Shown in pieces: positions 49,003 through 60,048 of a stretch of DNA of 64,000 bases. The translations under genes were made by a program, and so were the position numbers. Source of the stretch: Peribolospora baueri (Eukaryota; Basidiomycota; Peribolosporomycetes; Peribolosporales; Peribolosporaceae); contig JAMDHS010000062.1 in the NCBI GenBank assembly GCA_029717555.1, positions 62,001-126,000 on the forward strand. The letters run 5' to 3'. Position 1 is the first letter of the stretch; the number at the start of each line of letters is the position of its first letter. The notes beneath the pieces are model-generated. The model searched no databases, was not told the DNA's origin, and saw only the letters and a list, made by a program, of their open reading frames with translations.

Positions 49003-49802
49003 CGACAAGGTGGAGGAGGAAGACGAAGGGGTCCGAGCGAGCGGCGGGAAGGCCGCGGTGGCGCCAGCACCAGTTGTTGCGTCCGACCAATGAAGAGGGG
49101 CGGAGTCGGGAACAGAGGACGGCTTGTAGATGATATGTTCTTTGACGAGAAGGTATTGGGACAGGGAAAGGTTTGTCGACGCCATCTCGATCATTGGCCT
49201 GTGTGGGTCTACGAGAGAGACTTCGCGGACGTAGGTCTCGTTCTGTTGGCCCAAGAGCTGCATTGGGGGGACAGAAGAAAAGTGGTAACAGGAGGCGAGC
49301 CAAAAAGAGGAGGCATTGAGAAGGGGCATTCTCGTCTTTCCAACACTACCCCGCCGTCTTTGTCATCCAAACTAGATCAGAATTTTCCCTTCAGGCCGCG
49401 CTCACCTTAACAGCCCATCTCGGCGCGCTTTGCCTGACGCCTAACAACCTCTCCGTCCTAATTAGTCCCGTCTTGGGGTCCAAGGAACGGTCGAGAACGT
49501 CAACGGAGACGACGTGCTTAGAGTGATCATTCGGGTATTTGTGCCAGACGGCTGTTTGGAAAATGCGTTGTGGGCGAGGGACAAGAAGCCAGGACGAGAG
49601 TGAGCCAATCAATGCAGCGCATTCCGTATAGAAACAGCGCATGCAAGAGCTAGAGCTAGCATACTGGCAGAACTCTCAGCGGGGCCGTTCCTAGCACGGG
49701 CACACTCTGCTCTGTGTCTCCAGGTCGACCTTTGCACCACTTACCGATGGCGGCCTGTTCGAAGGGGAAGTTAAAGGTGGTTTTGGAGGTGAAGATGAGC
49801 AT
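48568..49802 (-). CDS. PRELI/MSF1-domain lipid transfer protein (UPS2/3-like)
   Basis: Intermembrane-space carrier of phospholipids (Ups1 moves phosphatidate, Ups2 phosphatidylserine, with Mdm35). Exons on the - strand 49802..49745, 49551..49406, 49257..48568; phases close, 297 residues. PRELI motifs: MLIFTSKTTFNFPFEQAA, AVWHKYPNDHSKHVVSVDVL, TGLIRTERLLGVRQSAPRW, YVREVSLVDPHRPMIEMAS, NLSLSQYLLVKEHIIYKP, and near the C-terminus LEEWSLTRFGDNARIGRAGF. The last two blocks are contiguous in yeast; here they are separated by about 90 residues of Ser-rich linker that includes a run of about 30 Ser encoded by a (GAT)30 microsatellite on the + strand. The domain ends close to the C-terminus. UPS2/3 fits better than UPS1, but I cannot separate them safely. 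Confidence 0.9.
48911..49000. repeat. (GAT)30 microsatellite coding poly-Ser
   Basis: Uninterrupted GAT on the + strand for 90 bp, flanked by imperfect units back to about 48896. Read from the - strand as TCA codons in the UPS-type gene. Confidence 0.95.
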
Positions 49803-50354
49803 CTTCCTTATATGCCCTTCACAATGAGCTGCACGAAGAGGCACGGAGAACTATGAGCGTGAGGGAGTGGCGAGGGCGAGGAGGAAACGATTGTGGCGAG
49901 GACGCACAGCCGGAGGGGTGAGCAGCCGAAATGAATAGGGGCGGGCGTCGATGGCGGAGGCGCCCTGAGGTAGCTGAACCGCACGCGCGACAGTTGGACG
50001 GTCAGCGAAGGATATCGGATAGGAAGTGTGTAGGTTAAAGAGGTGCGCTCGAGCGGTTCGTCGCCGTCGCCGTCGTCGCCGCCGTCGCCGTTGGAGCCTT
50101 TTTAGCAACCTTTTTCCTCAACGCCTGGCCCAAGCGAGGATTCAGGAACGGAGATGGGCGGACCTGCCCGGATCTGGGCGAAGGCGCCGGCCCGAGTCCG
50201 ATCACGCTCTTAACCAACATTGTCCGCTCCGTTCACCACCACCCCACATCACAGCAGGCACTCGCTCCGCCTCGGCTCGGGAAAATCCTCCGTCCGCCTC
50301 ATCCACTCATCCACTCATCCTGCCGTGCCGTGCCGGGCACGAGGAAACAGCGCC
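49803..50354. promoter_or_regulatory. Divergent region UPS-like / SDR
   Basis: 552 bp with GTCGCC repeats at 50056-50095. The SDR frame is open for 45 codons upstream of its ATG. No other feature. Confidence 0.4.
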
Positions 50355-51860
50355 ATGGAAGACAGGAAGGTCGTCCTCATCACAGGTTGCAGCGAAGGCG
50401 GCATAGGCTATCATCTGGCCAAATGCTTTGCAGAGGACTCGGTTCCCCACCGCGTCTTTGCTTCCGCCCGCTCCCTCGACAAGATGCGCACTCTGCCCCC
50501 GAACGTTGAGCGAGTGCGCCTTGACGTGACTGACGAGGAAAGCGTGCAGGAGGCCGTCAAGGAGGTGATCAGGGATGCGGGAAAAATCGGTGAGTCTGGG
50601 AGTACGGAGCGGAAAAGTTATGAGGTAGGAGAGACGTGACTCCCTCTGCTGGGTTCGAGCCCGCTGACAGCGTCTGTTGCTCTTCTTGGTGACCTCTCCC
50701 AAAGACATCGTGAGCACTCCTGATAATCTTTCCACTATTCTGGCTGCGTTCCATATGTACTTTGCTCATGTATTGTTCCATGGCTTTGCTTTAGCTGATC
50801 AACAATGCCGGCGCCAACACAGCGCTCGGACCTACCGTAGAGGTGCCGCTACACCAAATCAAGCGCACTTTTGAGGTCAACGTGCGTACGAAGCCTGACA
50901 TTGCGAGTCTTCTTCTGAGTAGTAATAGGTTCTAAAGCTTATCAACGTTCCTTTATCCATCTCCCTCAGGTCTTCGGCCTCATCCGCGTGACCCAAGCCG
51001 TCGCTGCGCACATGATCCCTCGCCGAGCGGGGACGATCGTGAACGTAGGCTCCACTGCAGGATTACACGGCCTTCCATTTTCCGGGCCCTACTCAGCGTC
51101 CAAATCGGCTGTTCACGTCTTCAGTGACTCTCTGAGGCTCGAGCTTTCCGGATTCGGTATCAACGTTGTCGTTGTAGCGCCTGGAAGAATCAGGAGCAAT
51201 ATTGGCGATACGGGGGAGGCTAACATTGTGTTCCCAGAGAGTGCGTGTGGATGAAGGGAAAGCGTTTGTTTCCTGGACCGAGGCAGTTCTTGATATACCT
51301 GTTGTTCTGAACCGGCGACGCCTTCTATTACTTTGTTTCCGCACACCTACTTCAGAGTCGTTCTACTCAGACGTCCAAGACCTCGTCCTCCGACGCGCTC
51401 AATTCAGTCAAGGCCCAGGATCCCAACCGACCAATGAGTTTGCAGCCTTAGTCAAAGCGGCTGTCGTCAAGAGTCAGCCTCGTGCCTATGTCATTGCGGG
51501 TCCCTCTGCCCTTCTCTCGCTTGTCGGTTATCACATCCCGGTGAGTCTTCGTGAATATAATCGCGTTTCTGTCTCAGAAACGAGAAGAGAAGTGGATCGG
51601 GTCGTAATATGATGCAGAGGAGAGTCTATTCGTCGTCATGTGTGGCCGACAAGTCATACATGCGCGTAGTCGTCGCCTCTTCAAGTCTATATACCTGCCG
51701 TAGAGTTAACGATCACGTATTGACGGACGCGACCCGGTTTTTTCTCCCGCCCTGCGCTCTTTTTTTACGCACGTACGTCCCACTACAGTCTTGGATTAGG
51801 GACATCTTCGTCGGAAGGATGTTCAGCACCTGGCGCATTGGCAGGACACAGGGGCAGTAA
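50355..51860 (+). CDS. Short-chain dehydrogenase, AYR1-like
   Basis: Classical SDR resembling Ayr1, the NADPH-dependent 1-acyl-DHAP reductase of ER and lipid droplets. Exons 50355..50589, 50705..50709, 50795..50881, 50970..51240, 51356..51540, 51789..51860; phases close, 284 residues. Motifs: VVLITGCSEGGIGYHLA (cofactor loop T-G-x3-G-I-G), RLDVTDEESV, KIDILINNAGANTALGP, TIVNVGSTAGLHGLPFSGPYSASKSA (quoted in parts: catalytic Ser in VGSTAG, Tyr-x3-Lys in YSASK). Exon 2 is only five bases (ACATC); it provides the Asp-Ile that precedes LINNAG in this family. The last intron (248 nt) is long for this genome, and the C-terminus SWIRDIFVGRMFSTWRIG fits the Ayr1-type end. Exact substrate is unproven. 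Confidence 0.88.
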
Positions 51861-52267
51861 TGGTCTACCTACAATCTGAGGGGCTCTTCCGGATTAACGT
51901 GTAGATCGCTGGATCCGAAGTTCTCACTCCTTTCGTCCTATGGATAGGTTCGCCTCGTTTTTTTTTTTATTATTTTTTTCCTTCGTCTTTCTTTGGACGT
52001 TTTGATGGTCTGTCCACTATCGGTCTTTTCACCTTCTTTGGCCTCGGACTTAAGCCCCCTCCGAACCTGTTTGTACGTCAGGTGTGCCGATCCCTGCGAA
52101 CGTCTCCGTTGCGTGACCCACGGGCATGATGGACGAGACGCACTGGCTGGCTGAAGGTGGCTCGAGCGGCGCCAGAACGGCCCACGTGATTCAGCTTCGA
52201 AAAATTGCTACCCACGGCCACTTGATCGAAATCCATTCCCAACACCATAAACAGCGAATACTCGACT
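51861..52267. promoter_or_regulatory. Intergenic region upstream of AFG2
   Basis: 407 bp with a T-rich run at about 51959-51980 and a CACGTG box at 52183-52188. Confidence 0.4.
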
Positions 52268-55200
52268 ATGTCCCCATCCGACCTTTCTTCCCGCACGTTT
52301 TCCGTTCTCCCCACCCCTTCCCATTCCGGCACGAACGCGGCGGTGGGAAGGACGAACCGTGTCCTCGTTCCTGTGGAAGTGCTCAAGGCTGCGAGGATAG
52401 CTGCTGGGGATTGTATCGTTTTGAGACCTGTGGGGGACGCTGGTGGAGAGAAGGTGAGTATACGCATGGAGGGTCGGCCTGACTGGGAGGTGACGATGTA
52501 AGAAGGAGCACATGTGAGAAGAGCAAGCGAGTAGGCGCGGCCCAGTTGCCGCCGTCGCTGTGCTGTGGGCGGACTATGTGTGCCTGGAAGGGACGAGGTT
52601 GAACGAAAGAAAGTCTTAGTTCCGGAGCGCCCTTTCATCCTTTGCACCGTCCGTCTCTCAATGTCCAGGCGAATGAAGAGACGGCTTTGGATCTTGTTGC
52701 AGGTGTTGCCTGGCCATCGTTCGTAGCGGACCCTGAGAGTGAGTGTCCGCGTCTTTGTCGTTTCAACACTTCAAGGACCGAAAATGTTCATCCCGTTCTA
52801 CTTTACTCCTTCAACCGCTTAGGCATTCTCATTCCCAATATACTTCTCCATTCATCCACACTGTCGTACGGCGACCTCGTTCGCATCGAGCCCAAACCTG
52901 TGTTCCATGGTGTCTCAGATGAAATCGTTGTGGCAGTGTCCCCAGCGAGGCCTGGATCTTCTCAGGGGAAGCGGGAGCCCAAGGAGATTGAGACCGAGGA
53001 GAGAGAGTTGCTCGGGATCTACGTTAAGGAGGTGCTGCGTGAGTCGTTTGCCATTTGGACCACAGGTGGTTCGCTTCGATAAGAAATAGGTTGACGTTGC
53101 CGGTTTGATTGCGTGCAGTCGATCTCTGCTATGTGAGGGAGGGACAGTGTTTGCAGCTAAAGTTCCGCGGAGCGACGCTGCAATTACGACTCTCCGCCGT
53201 GTCGGCATCTTCGTCGAAGTCCAGTGCCCCAGATCCTGTACCTTCACAACAACACTGTTTCTTCTCCGTAGTCCGGTCCACGCGGATATCGCTGGCGAAA
53301 TCTCCGAATCACGACATCTCCTCTTCTTTGTCAGATGCAACGACTAATTCACAACAAGGCGCGACAACCGAGGAAAAGAGCAGGCGGGCAGTTGAGGCGT
53401 ATGGGCAAGTTGGCGGCCTGGACAAGCAGATAGAGGACCTTCGGAGCCTGGTTGAGATGCCTCTGATGCAGCCAGGAATCTTTACCCATCTCGGTGTGTG
53501 CGCATTTTCTTCCTCGAAAAGAAAACCAACAGCTGAAAAGCTCTACGATTTATATTTCAGGCCTCAAGCCCCCTAAAGGCGTACTCCTTTACGGCCCTCC
53601 GGGAACGGGGAAAACTCTTCTAGCCCGCGCTGTAGCTGCCTCGACTGGCTCCTCAGTTCTCGTGATCAACGGACCCGAGCTCTCATCCGCCTACCACGGA
53701 GAGACGGAATCCAAGCTCCGACAAGCGTTCGCCGAAGCCAAACGCCGTAGTCCTTGCGTCATCGTCATGGATGAAATCGACGCTCTGGCTCCTAAGCGAG
53801 ACGGAGGTGATGGTGGAGCGGGAGAGGTGGAGAGGAGAGTGGTAGCGACACTGTTGACTTGTATGGACGGAATGGAGAGTCAGGAAACGGAAGACGACGA
53901 GGATGCGGAGGGGTCAGACACGGGTCGCACGCCACCACGGGTAGTCATCGTGGCGGCTACAAACCGGCCTAACGCTATCGATCCGGCCCTTCGACGACCT
54001 GGCAGGCTGGATAGGGAGATCGAGATTGGCATTCCCGACGTCTCTGCTCGTTTATCCATACTCAATGTTCTGCTTGCCAAGATGCCTCACACGCTCTCAG
54101 AGGATGACCTCGCTGCCGTCGCTAACAAGACACATGGGTACGTGGGGGCGGACCTGTCTGCGCTCGTACGGGAAGCAGGAATGCTCGCCATCCGCCGTTC
54201 GCTCGAACAAGGGCCAGGAGGACTGGAAGCAAGTTTGGCTGCTTTATCTTTGGACGGCGAACCGTCCTCGATACCAGGCGGTGCGGTCGGAGCGAAAGCC
54301 ATGCGCCTTCGGCCGGACGATCTCCTGAACGCCCTGCCCACCGTACGCCCCTCGGCAATGCGAGAGGTGTTCATCGAGTCACCCCAAGTCTACTGGAAGG
54401 ACATTGGAGGCCAGGGTGAGGTACATCAGCGCATCAAGGAAAGCATCGAGTGGCCCTTGCGACACCCCGAGACGTTTGCCAGGTTGGGCATCACTCCGCC
54501 TCGCGGCGTACTGCTCTATGGCCCTCCTGGGTGTAGCAAGACGTTGACGGCGAAAGCGCTGGCTACAGAGAGTAGCCTGAATTTCATCGCCATCAAGGGC
54601 CCGGAGGTGAGCTCACTCTGGGCCAGTCCAAAAGTGTGGGGGAACTGGTGGCGACGTATCTGGCTGACTCTTCGTTCTGTGTGGCTTTACACTTCGCAGC
54701 TGTTCAATAAATACGTTGGCGAGTCGGAACGTGCCGTTAGGGAGGTGTTCCGAAAAGCCCGCGCCGCTGCGCCTTCCATCGTCTTTTTCGTAAGTGCGGC
54801 TGGCCTTACGAGCTTTAATTTCCCTGAAGCCTTTCGCCCTCATATCGGCTTTTAATCTCACCTACCTCGAGTGTTCGTATACTCGCCTCTCTTGCCCATC
54901 AGGACGAGATCGACGCTCTGACCATTGCTCGCGGTGGCGCCAACGGCGAAAGCGGAGGCTCTTCCGGCGACCGCGTCATCGCGAGCTTGCTCAACGAGAT
55001 GGACGGCATAGAAGCTTTGAACAATGTCATCATCGTTGCAGCGACGAATCGTCCGGACGTGATTGTGAGTGGTGCGAGAGTGCTTGTGCCCATCGTAGAT
55101 GTCAATGGCTGACGATACATGCGATTTGCATGTCTATGACGGAACAGGACCCTGCTCTCCTCCGCCCAGGGCGGCTCGATCGGCTTCTATACGTGGGCCC

Positions 55201-55602
55201 GCCGGACCTGGCGGCGCGCACAGAGATCCTCCGCATCCGCATGTCGAAGATGTCAGTTGCGGACGACGTGGATGTGGACGCTTTGGCGCAGATGACCGAG
55301 GGATGCTCTGGTGCGGAGGTCGTGGGCATCTGCCAGGACGCGGGACTGCTGGCTATGAATGAAGATTTAGACGCACCGAACGTGAGTACGCGGGAGAGCG
55401 GACAGGCAAATGGTTGCTTGTGAAACTACATGATCCCCTGTGATGACGGTTCCTAATGCTGACGATACACCTGTCACGGCTCTTCTGTCGGAAACAGGTA
55501 CGACAAGAGCACTTCGTCCAAGCGGCGCGGGCCATTCGGAGAAGGATCACTCCGGAGATGCTTCGCTCGTATGAGCGATGGAGAGACCAGACGTCGGTGT
55601 AA
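52268..55602 (+). CDS. AFG2: AAA ATPase AFG2/DRG1
   Basis: Tandem-AAA hexamer that strips Rlp24 from cytoplasmic pre-60S particles. Nine exons: 52268..52453, 52669..52738, 52823..53038, 53119..53493, 53561..54606, 54700..54789, 54903..55064, 55148..55381, 55498..55602; phases close, 827 residues. N-domain to about 250; [20 protein letters not shown] starts D1. D1: Walker A GPPGTGKT (about 294-301), Walker [35 protein letters not shown]2: GPPGCSKT (about 603-610), the pore-loop [56 protein letters not shown] in D2 distinguishes Afg2 from Cdc48. D1 carries an acidic insertion before the sensor strand and a Ser/Gly insertion after it. The end is [20 protein letters not shown]. Confidence 0.96.
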
Positions 55603-56313
55603 ATTGTAGCATTGCGGGATGGGTGACTACTTAGAATGGATGCGGCGCTCGAGCTTGCGCAGGTGACGGACGAAATTGGTGCCGGTCTAGCGGCGTAGGA
55701 ACGGAGGAGCCGGGTCATGGCAAAAATGATGGGTGTTCCAGAACACCCTTCCGGTTACGAGTTGAGAAACGGTGAGGCAGCGAGCGGGACCAGGCTCTCA
55801 TTGAGTCAGCTTGGTTACCTTGGGCTGGGCCATGGGCTTCCCCAATGGGCTCACGTACGGAAGTCGTGTTTGGCGCTACGTAGATCTCCACCGCGAATTA
55901 TCAGATCAGATATGGCTGATCCTTCCGACGCCATGCAGCTCGGACGCCATCGGAGCGCGGGCGAAGGCGGCGCAGCACGGGAACAGTAGGTGCATCCGTT
56001 ATCAGATTTCTTTCCTGTGCCCGCCAACCGCGAGTCGTGCCTCCCGCCTCGCTCCCCTCTCGTGCCTGAAGAGATCATCTGCTCTGGCCTCCCTCGACCA
56101 CTTAATGTGCCCTACTCTCGTATCCTCTTCACCTCCCTCCCTCCTTCCGCCACCTTCCTTCCCCTCCCTTTGCTGTCCGTCGGAGTCGGGCTCACCTTCG
56201 TCGCGCACCTCGCCATCTACGCGGGCGTCCACGACGATAAGCTCACTCTATCCACTTCACGCACCTGACCTCCTCTCTCCCTCGCCGCGTATTACTTTTA
56301 TGCCCAGCAGAGC
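55603..56313. other. Intergenic region AFG2 to MFS transporter
   Basis: 711 bp, C/T-rich from about 56070 to 56280 on the + strand, consistent with a promoter. No gene accepted. Confidence 0.4.
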
Positions 56314-58883
56314 ATGTATTACAGCAACGACCGCAAATCCGCCAGCGGGCTCGACCCCATCGAGCCCGACAACCTCCGCGCCCAACATGGCGCCCAATCT
56401 GACCAGCGCCACGTTTCCGTGCCCGCGCCAGGGGAGGACGCCCAGGCAGGCGTCAAAGCCGTCGAGGCGACACAGCAGCTCTGGGGCACGAAGAGGAGCG
56501 CACACTGGTGGACCTTGTACCTTAGGTGAGCGCTGGAAATCCTGCATCCACGCTCACTAGTCTAGCCCCTTGCTCACCGCCTCTTTTTGACCGCTCCTAC
56601 TGCTCGTAATGCGTTCAGCATCGCCCTCGTCGCCTATGTCGCCTCACTGGACGGCAATACCTCCTACGTATACCTCAATTCGGCAGCCTCGGCCTATTCC
56701 AAGCTTGGACTATACAGCACCATTTCCATTGTCCAGCAGATGATCATCGCCGTCGCGAAGCCGTGAGTGTCGCATGGCACGTGTTTTCTTGCCCTTAATG
56801 GTTACTCTACGGCCCGCAGACCGGTCAATTTAATCTCTATGGCTCTCTATTTTGCTTATCCGATGCCCCTCTTCAACAGACCCATTGCCAAAATTTCCGA
56901 CGTCTTTGGCCGGCCAGCAGCCTATCTCACCTCGGTGCTCTTCTACGTCCTCGGCTACATCATCATGGCGGCCTCTCACAACCTCAACACCCTCGCCGGT
57001 GGTGTTGTCCTATACGCAATCGGAAACACGGGCGTCCAGATCCTTCAGCAGATCCTTGTCGCTGACACGACTACTGCCAAGTGGAGGGGGCTCACTATCG
57101 GTCTGATCAATACGCCGTATATCATCAATTTTGGCGTCGCGCCCAAGGTAGCATCTGGAATTCTGGCGAGTGGTGGATGGAGATGGGGATATGGAATGTG
57201 AGCTTCCTGCGTCTAATTGTGGCGATGGAGCACGATCTGTGGCTCAACATCAATGAAAGAGCTTACCGTGGTCGTATTTCGCCCGCTGCGCAGGATGTGC
57301 ATCCTCATTCCAGCCACGACTGGTCCGCTGATCATCGTCCTCTTCCTAGCCGAACGTCGCGCAAAGAGAGCCAACCTGCTCCCCGCCTCTCCTTATGTTG
57401 GCAATAAACCTTTTCAAATGGTTGTAGATCTGGCGAGGGAACTCGACCTCTTCGGCGTGCTCCTCCTCACGGCCGGATGGCTGCTTCTTCTCCTGCCGCT
57501 CACTTTGGTGAAAGATACGCCTAACGCGTGGAAGGCTGGTGAATTCATGGTTCAGTTACTGTAATTTTCTGTAGATTGGCCAACTCGTTTTCGCTGACCC
57601 GTCTTTACCTTACCCGTTCCACTCACGCTTCCGACCAGGACACATCATCGCCATGATCGTCGTTGGCGGCGTGTGCCTGATCGCCTTTGGTATCTGGGAG
57701 CTCTTCCCCTCCCGACCAATCATGCCGTATCAGTGCTTCAAGAATCGGGCTGTCATGGCAGCTTGCGTAAGCGGATTTTTCCAACCTCCATGCCCTCTTG
57801 ATGACCTGTATGTCGAAGACGGATGGACGCTGACATTCCTTCAATGGTCCAACTGTTTTCTTTTTCTCCCTTGTCGTGACAGGTCATCGGATTTTTCGAT
57901 TTCGCGTCTTTCTATATCTCTTGGAACTATCTCTATTCATTCGTCACCGTCTCTCGAGGATGGAGCGTCAGTGACGCCACGTACTTCTCGTTGAGTCTCT
58001 CTTCCACTTTCTACTGACATTTTTGTCTTTCTAGCCAGGATCCTTACGCTGTTCCTCTTGCGCCGCGCCTCGACGGGGTGCCGACTTGTCGATGGGGCTT
58101 CGATGTCGTAGGTCCACTCAGAGCGTCACGTCCACAGTCTTCGGCACACTCGTCGGTGGACTGATGGCATGGACACGCCACTACAAGTACTTCCTTGTCG
58201 GTGGCGTGGTCGTTCGTCTCCTCGGTGTTGGTTTGAGTGCGTAGTCACCTTCTTGCCTAGGTCTACGGAATCCTTATTGTTGGCTTCGCGCGTCGGTCGC
58301 TTATCTCGTCCCTATCTTTCTACCCGTGTCCCTTTTTTCAGTGATCCGCTTCCGCACGCCGACCGACCCGACGGTAGCCTTGGTCTGGTGTCAGCTTCTC
58401 CAAGGCATCGGAGGCGGCCTCATCTCCATCACCATCCAGACGTCAGCACAAGTGTGCGTTCGACACGGCGATGTGGCCGTCGTCACCGCGCTCGTCCTCC
58501 TTCTCACCGAGATCGGCGGCGCGGTCGGATCGGCCATCGCAGGCGCCATGTACACCCAGATCCTGCCCAACAAGCTGGAGCAATATCTCCCCCAACTCAC
58601 CCCGGCTCAACGCGGTCAGATCTATGCCGGTCTGGACAACGTGGCCAACTACCCGATCGGAGACCCTGTCCGCGAGGGTATAGCGGCAGCTTGGGGAGAC
58701 ACGATGCGCAGGTTGACCATCGCCGCCACTGCCATCCTCACTCCCGCTTTGATCGTTGCCTTCTTCACCTACGATCGCCGTCTGTCGGACGCCCAGAACG
58801 TGGTGGAGGAGGACGACGACTCGTCGACAGGCGCCGAAAAGGAGGAGGCCGTAGTCGCGCACGACGGCTTTCGCGCTGCGTAA
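56314..58883 (+). CDS. MFS transporter, siderophore-iron (ARN/SIT) type
   Basis: Plasma-membrane or vesicle H+ symporter family that takes up ferri-siderophores in fungi. Eight exons: 56314..56525, 56619..56762, 56880..57197, 57294..57538, 57639..57766, 57883..57989, 58112..58236, 58342..58883; phases close, 606 residues. A hydrophilic N-terminus is followed by about 14 helices: IALVAYVASLDGNTSYVYLN, PIAKISDVFGRPAAYL (the MFS loop 2-3 motif), TSVLFYVLGYIIMAAS, KWRGLTIGLINTPYIINFG, GWRWGYGMMCILIPATTG. VSRGWSVSDATYFSSTQSV and QLLQGIGGGLISITIQTSAQ are characteristic of SIT transporters. The large loop before the last helix (NKLEQYLPQLTPAQRGQIYA) is also typical. Intron 6 uses a weak GTTGAG donor but restores YFSSTQSVTSTVFG exactly. 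Substrate is inferred from family only. Confidence 0.88.
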
Positions 58884-60048
58884 GTGGCATGGCATGGCAT
58901 GTCCTCTCTGGACCCGAATCGTTACAAATGTGCACACGCCCGGCCGCGGACTGTTCGAAAACTTGGCGCCGAAGCTCGTCTCCGTCTGCGTTTCTTCTTT
59001 CGCCGTCGTTAGTCCCATTGCGAACACAAACGAATGGTGGGCCTGCCACGAACCCTAGATTTACACTGCCTACGGCTGGAAGGAGTGCTCTTACGTCATA
59101 ACCTCCCAAGAGAGGCGAAAGGTACATCCATGGCAAGCGTGCGGCGAAGGGTTTACGGGGCATCTTGGCCAGCGATGATGATGAGCCTCGACACATGTTT
59201 TATCACACCGGGTAGAATTGCGAATGCGGTTTTATGCGGGCGCCCAAGCCATACGCGCACAGACATGAACGGCAAGCGAACTACGGACGCAGCCACTCCT
59301 CTCGATCGTCTGTCTGTCTTCCTCGGCAGGACGAGGGCCATCGACTGATCGTCGGCAGGGCGACGCGCACAAGTGCCGAGTGCGACCGCGAAAGACAACG
59401 GCGAGAGAGGGCGAGGGAAGAGCGAGGCGGACGTCAAGAAATGGGCGCCGCCGCTCCACCGTCCTTTCCTCTCGTCCATGAGCGCCTGTGCACGGGCCAC
59501 CCTCGCGTCGCCGTCGCCGCAGTCGATCCCGGGCGGCATCTCCGACGCCGTTGCCATTGCCGTCACCGTCGCTCGCCATCGCCATCGCCATCGCCGCCGG
59601 TGCCGCAGTCGATCTTGAGCGAGCCTCGCACAAGCCGGTCGTGACACGGAGTGTCGTCGATGGTCGCCGACGATCGATGGATGGTCATCTCTCTTCTCCT
59701 TCACCTCGGCTTGATCGACCGTCCGCCTCCGCCTGCGGTGGTGTCCCTCTTTTCTTCCCCCTTTCTGCCCTGCTTCTCTCACTTCCGCGCGCCCTCTTGA
59801 CCCTTCAAACCACCACTCGACCGCGCGCTCGCCATCGATCTCGGCCGACATCACCTTCACCCGCCCTATATCGCCGCACCGCACTTTCCATGTTCCCACC
59901 ACCCTCGCCGACGACGCTCACCGGCACTCCCACTTCTCCTTCCTAGGCACGACCTCCCACCCACCGTCCGCCCACTCTGGCCCCCGCCACCGGCCGCCCG
60001 CCGCTCGCCAGTCCCCCTCCTCCCGCACCTTGCGTCCCTCGGCCTGTC
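58884..60048. promoter_or_regulatory. Long upstream region of the FRQ-like gene with GATCGA hexamers
   Basis: 1.17 kb without an accepted gene. GATCGA or its complement TCGATC occurs at 59302, 59523, 59609, 59672, 59713 and 59835. GATCGA-type cores are what White Collar complexes bind in Neurospora light-response elements. There are also GCCATC repeats at about 59575-59600 and a C-rich stretch near 59940-60030. Confidence 0.45.

Noticed and set aside
48626-49303. Poly-Ile and poly-His reading frames over the GAT repeat
   Set aside because: Other frames of the same microsatellite; only the poly-Ser frame is linked to PRELI motifs.
50650-50668. GGTTCGAGCCC looks like a tRNA B box
   Set aside because: No matching acceptor stem or A box at the right distance, and it lies in an intron of the SDR gene.
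59153-59902. Minus-strand ORF of 249 codons upstream of the FRQ-like gene
   Set aside because: Low-complexity Arg/Thr/His composition from GCCATC repeats; no motif, and the region is better seen as regulatory.
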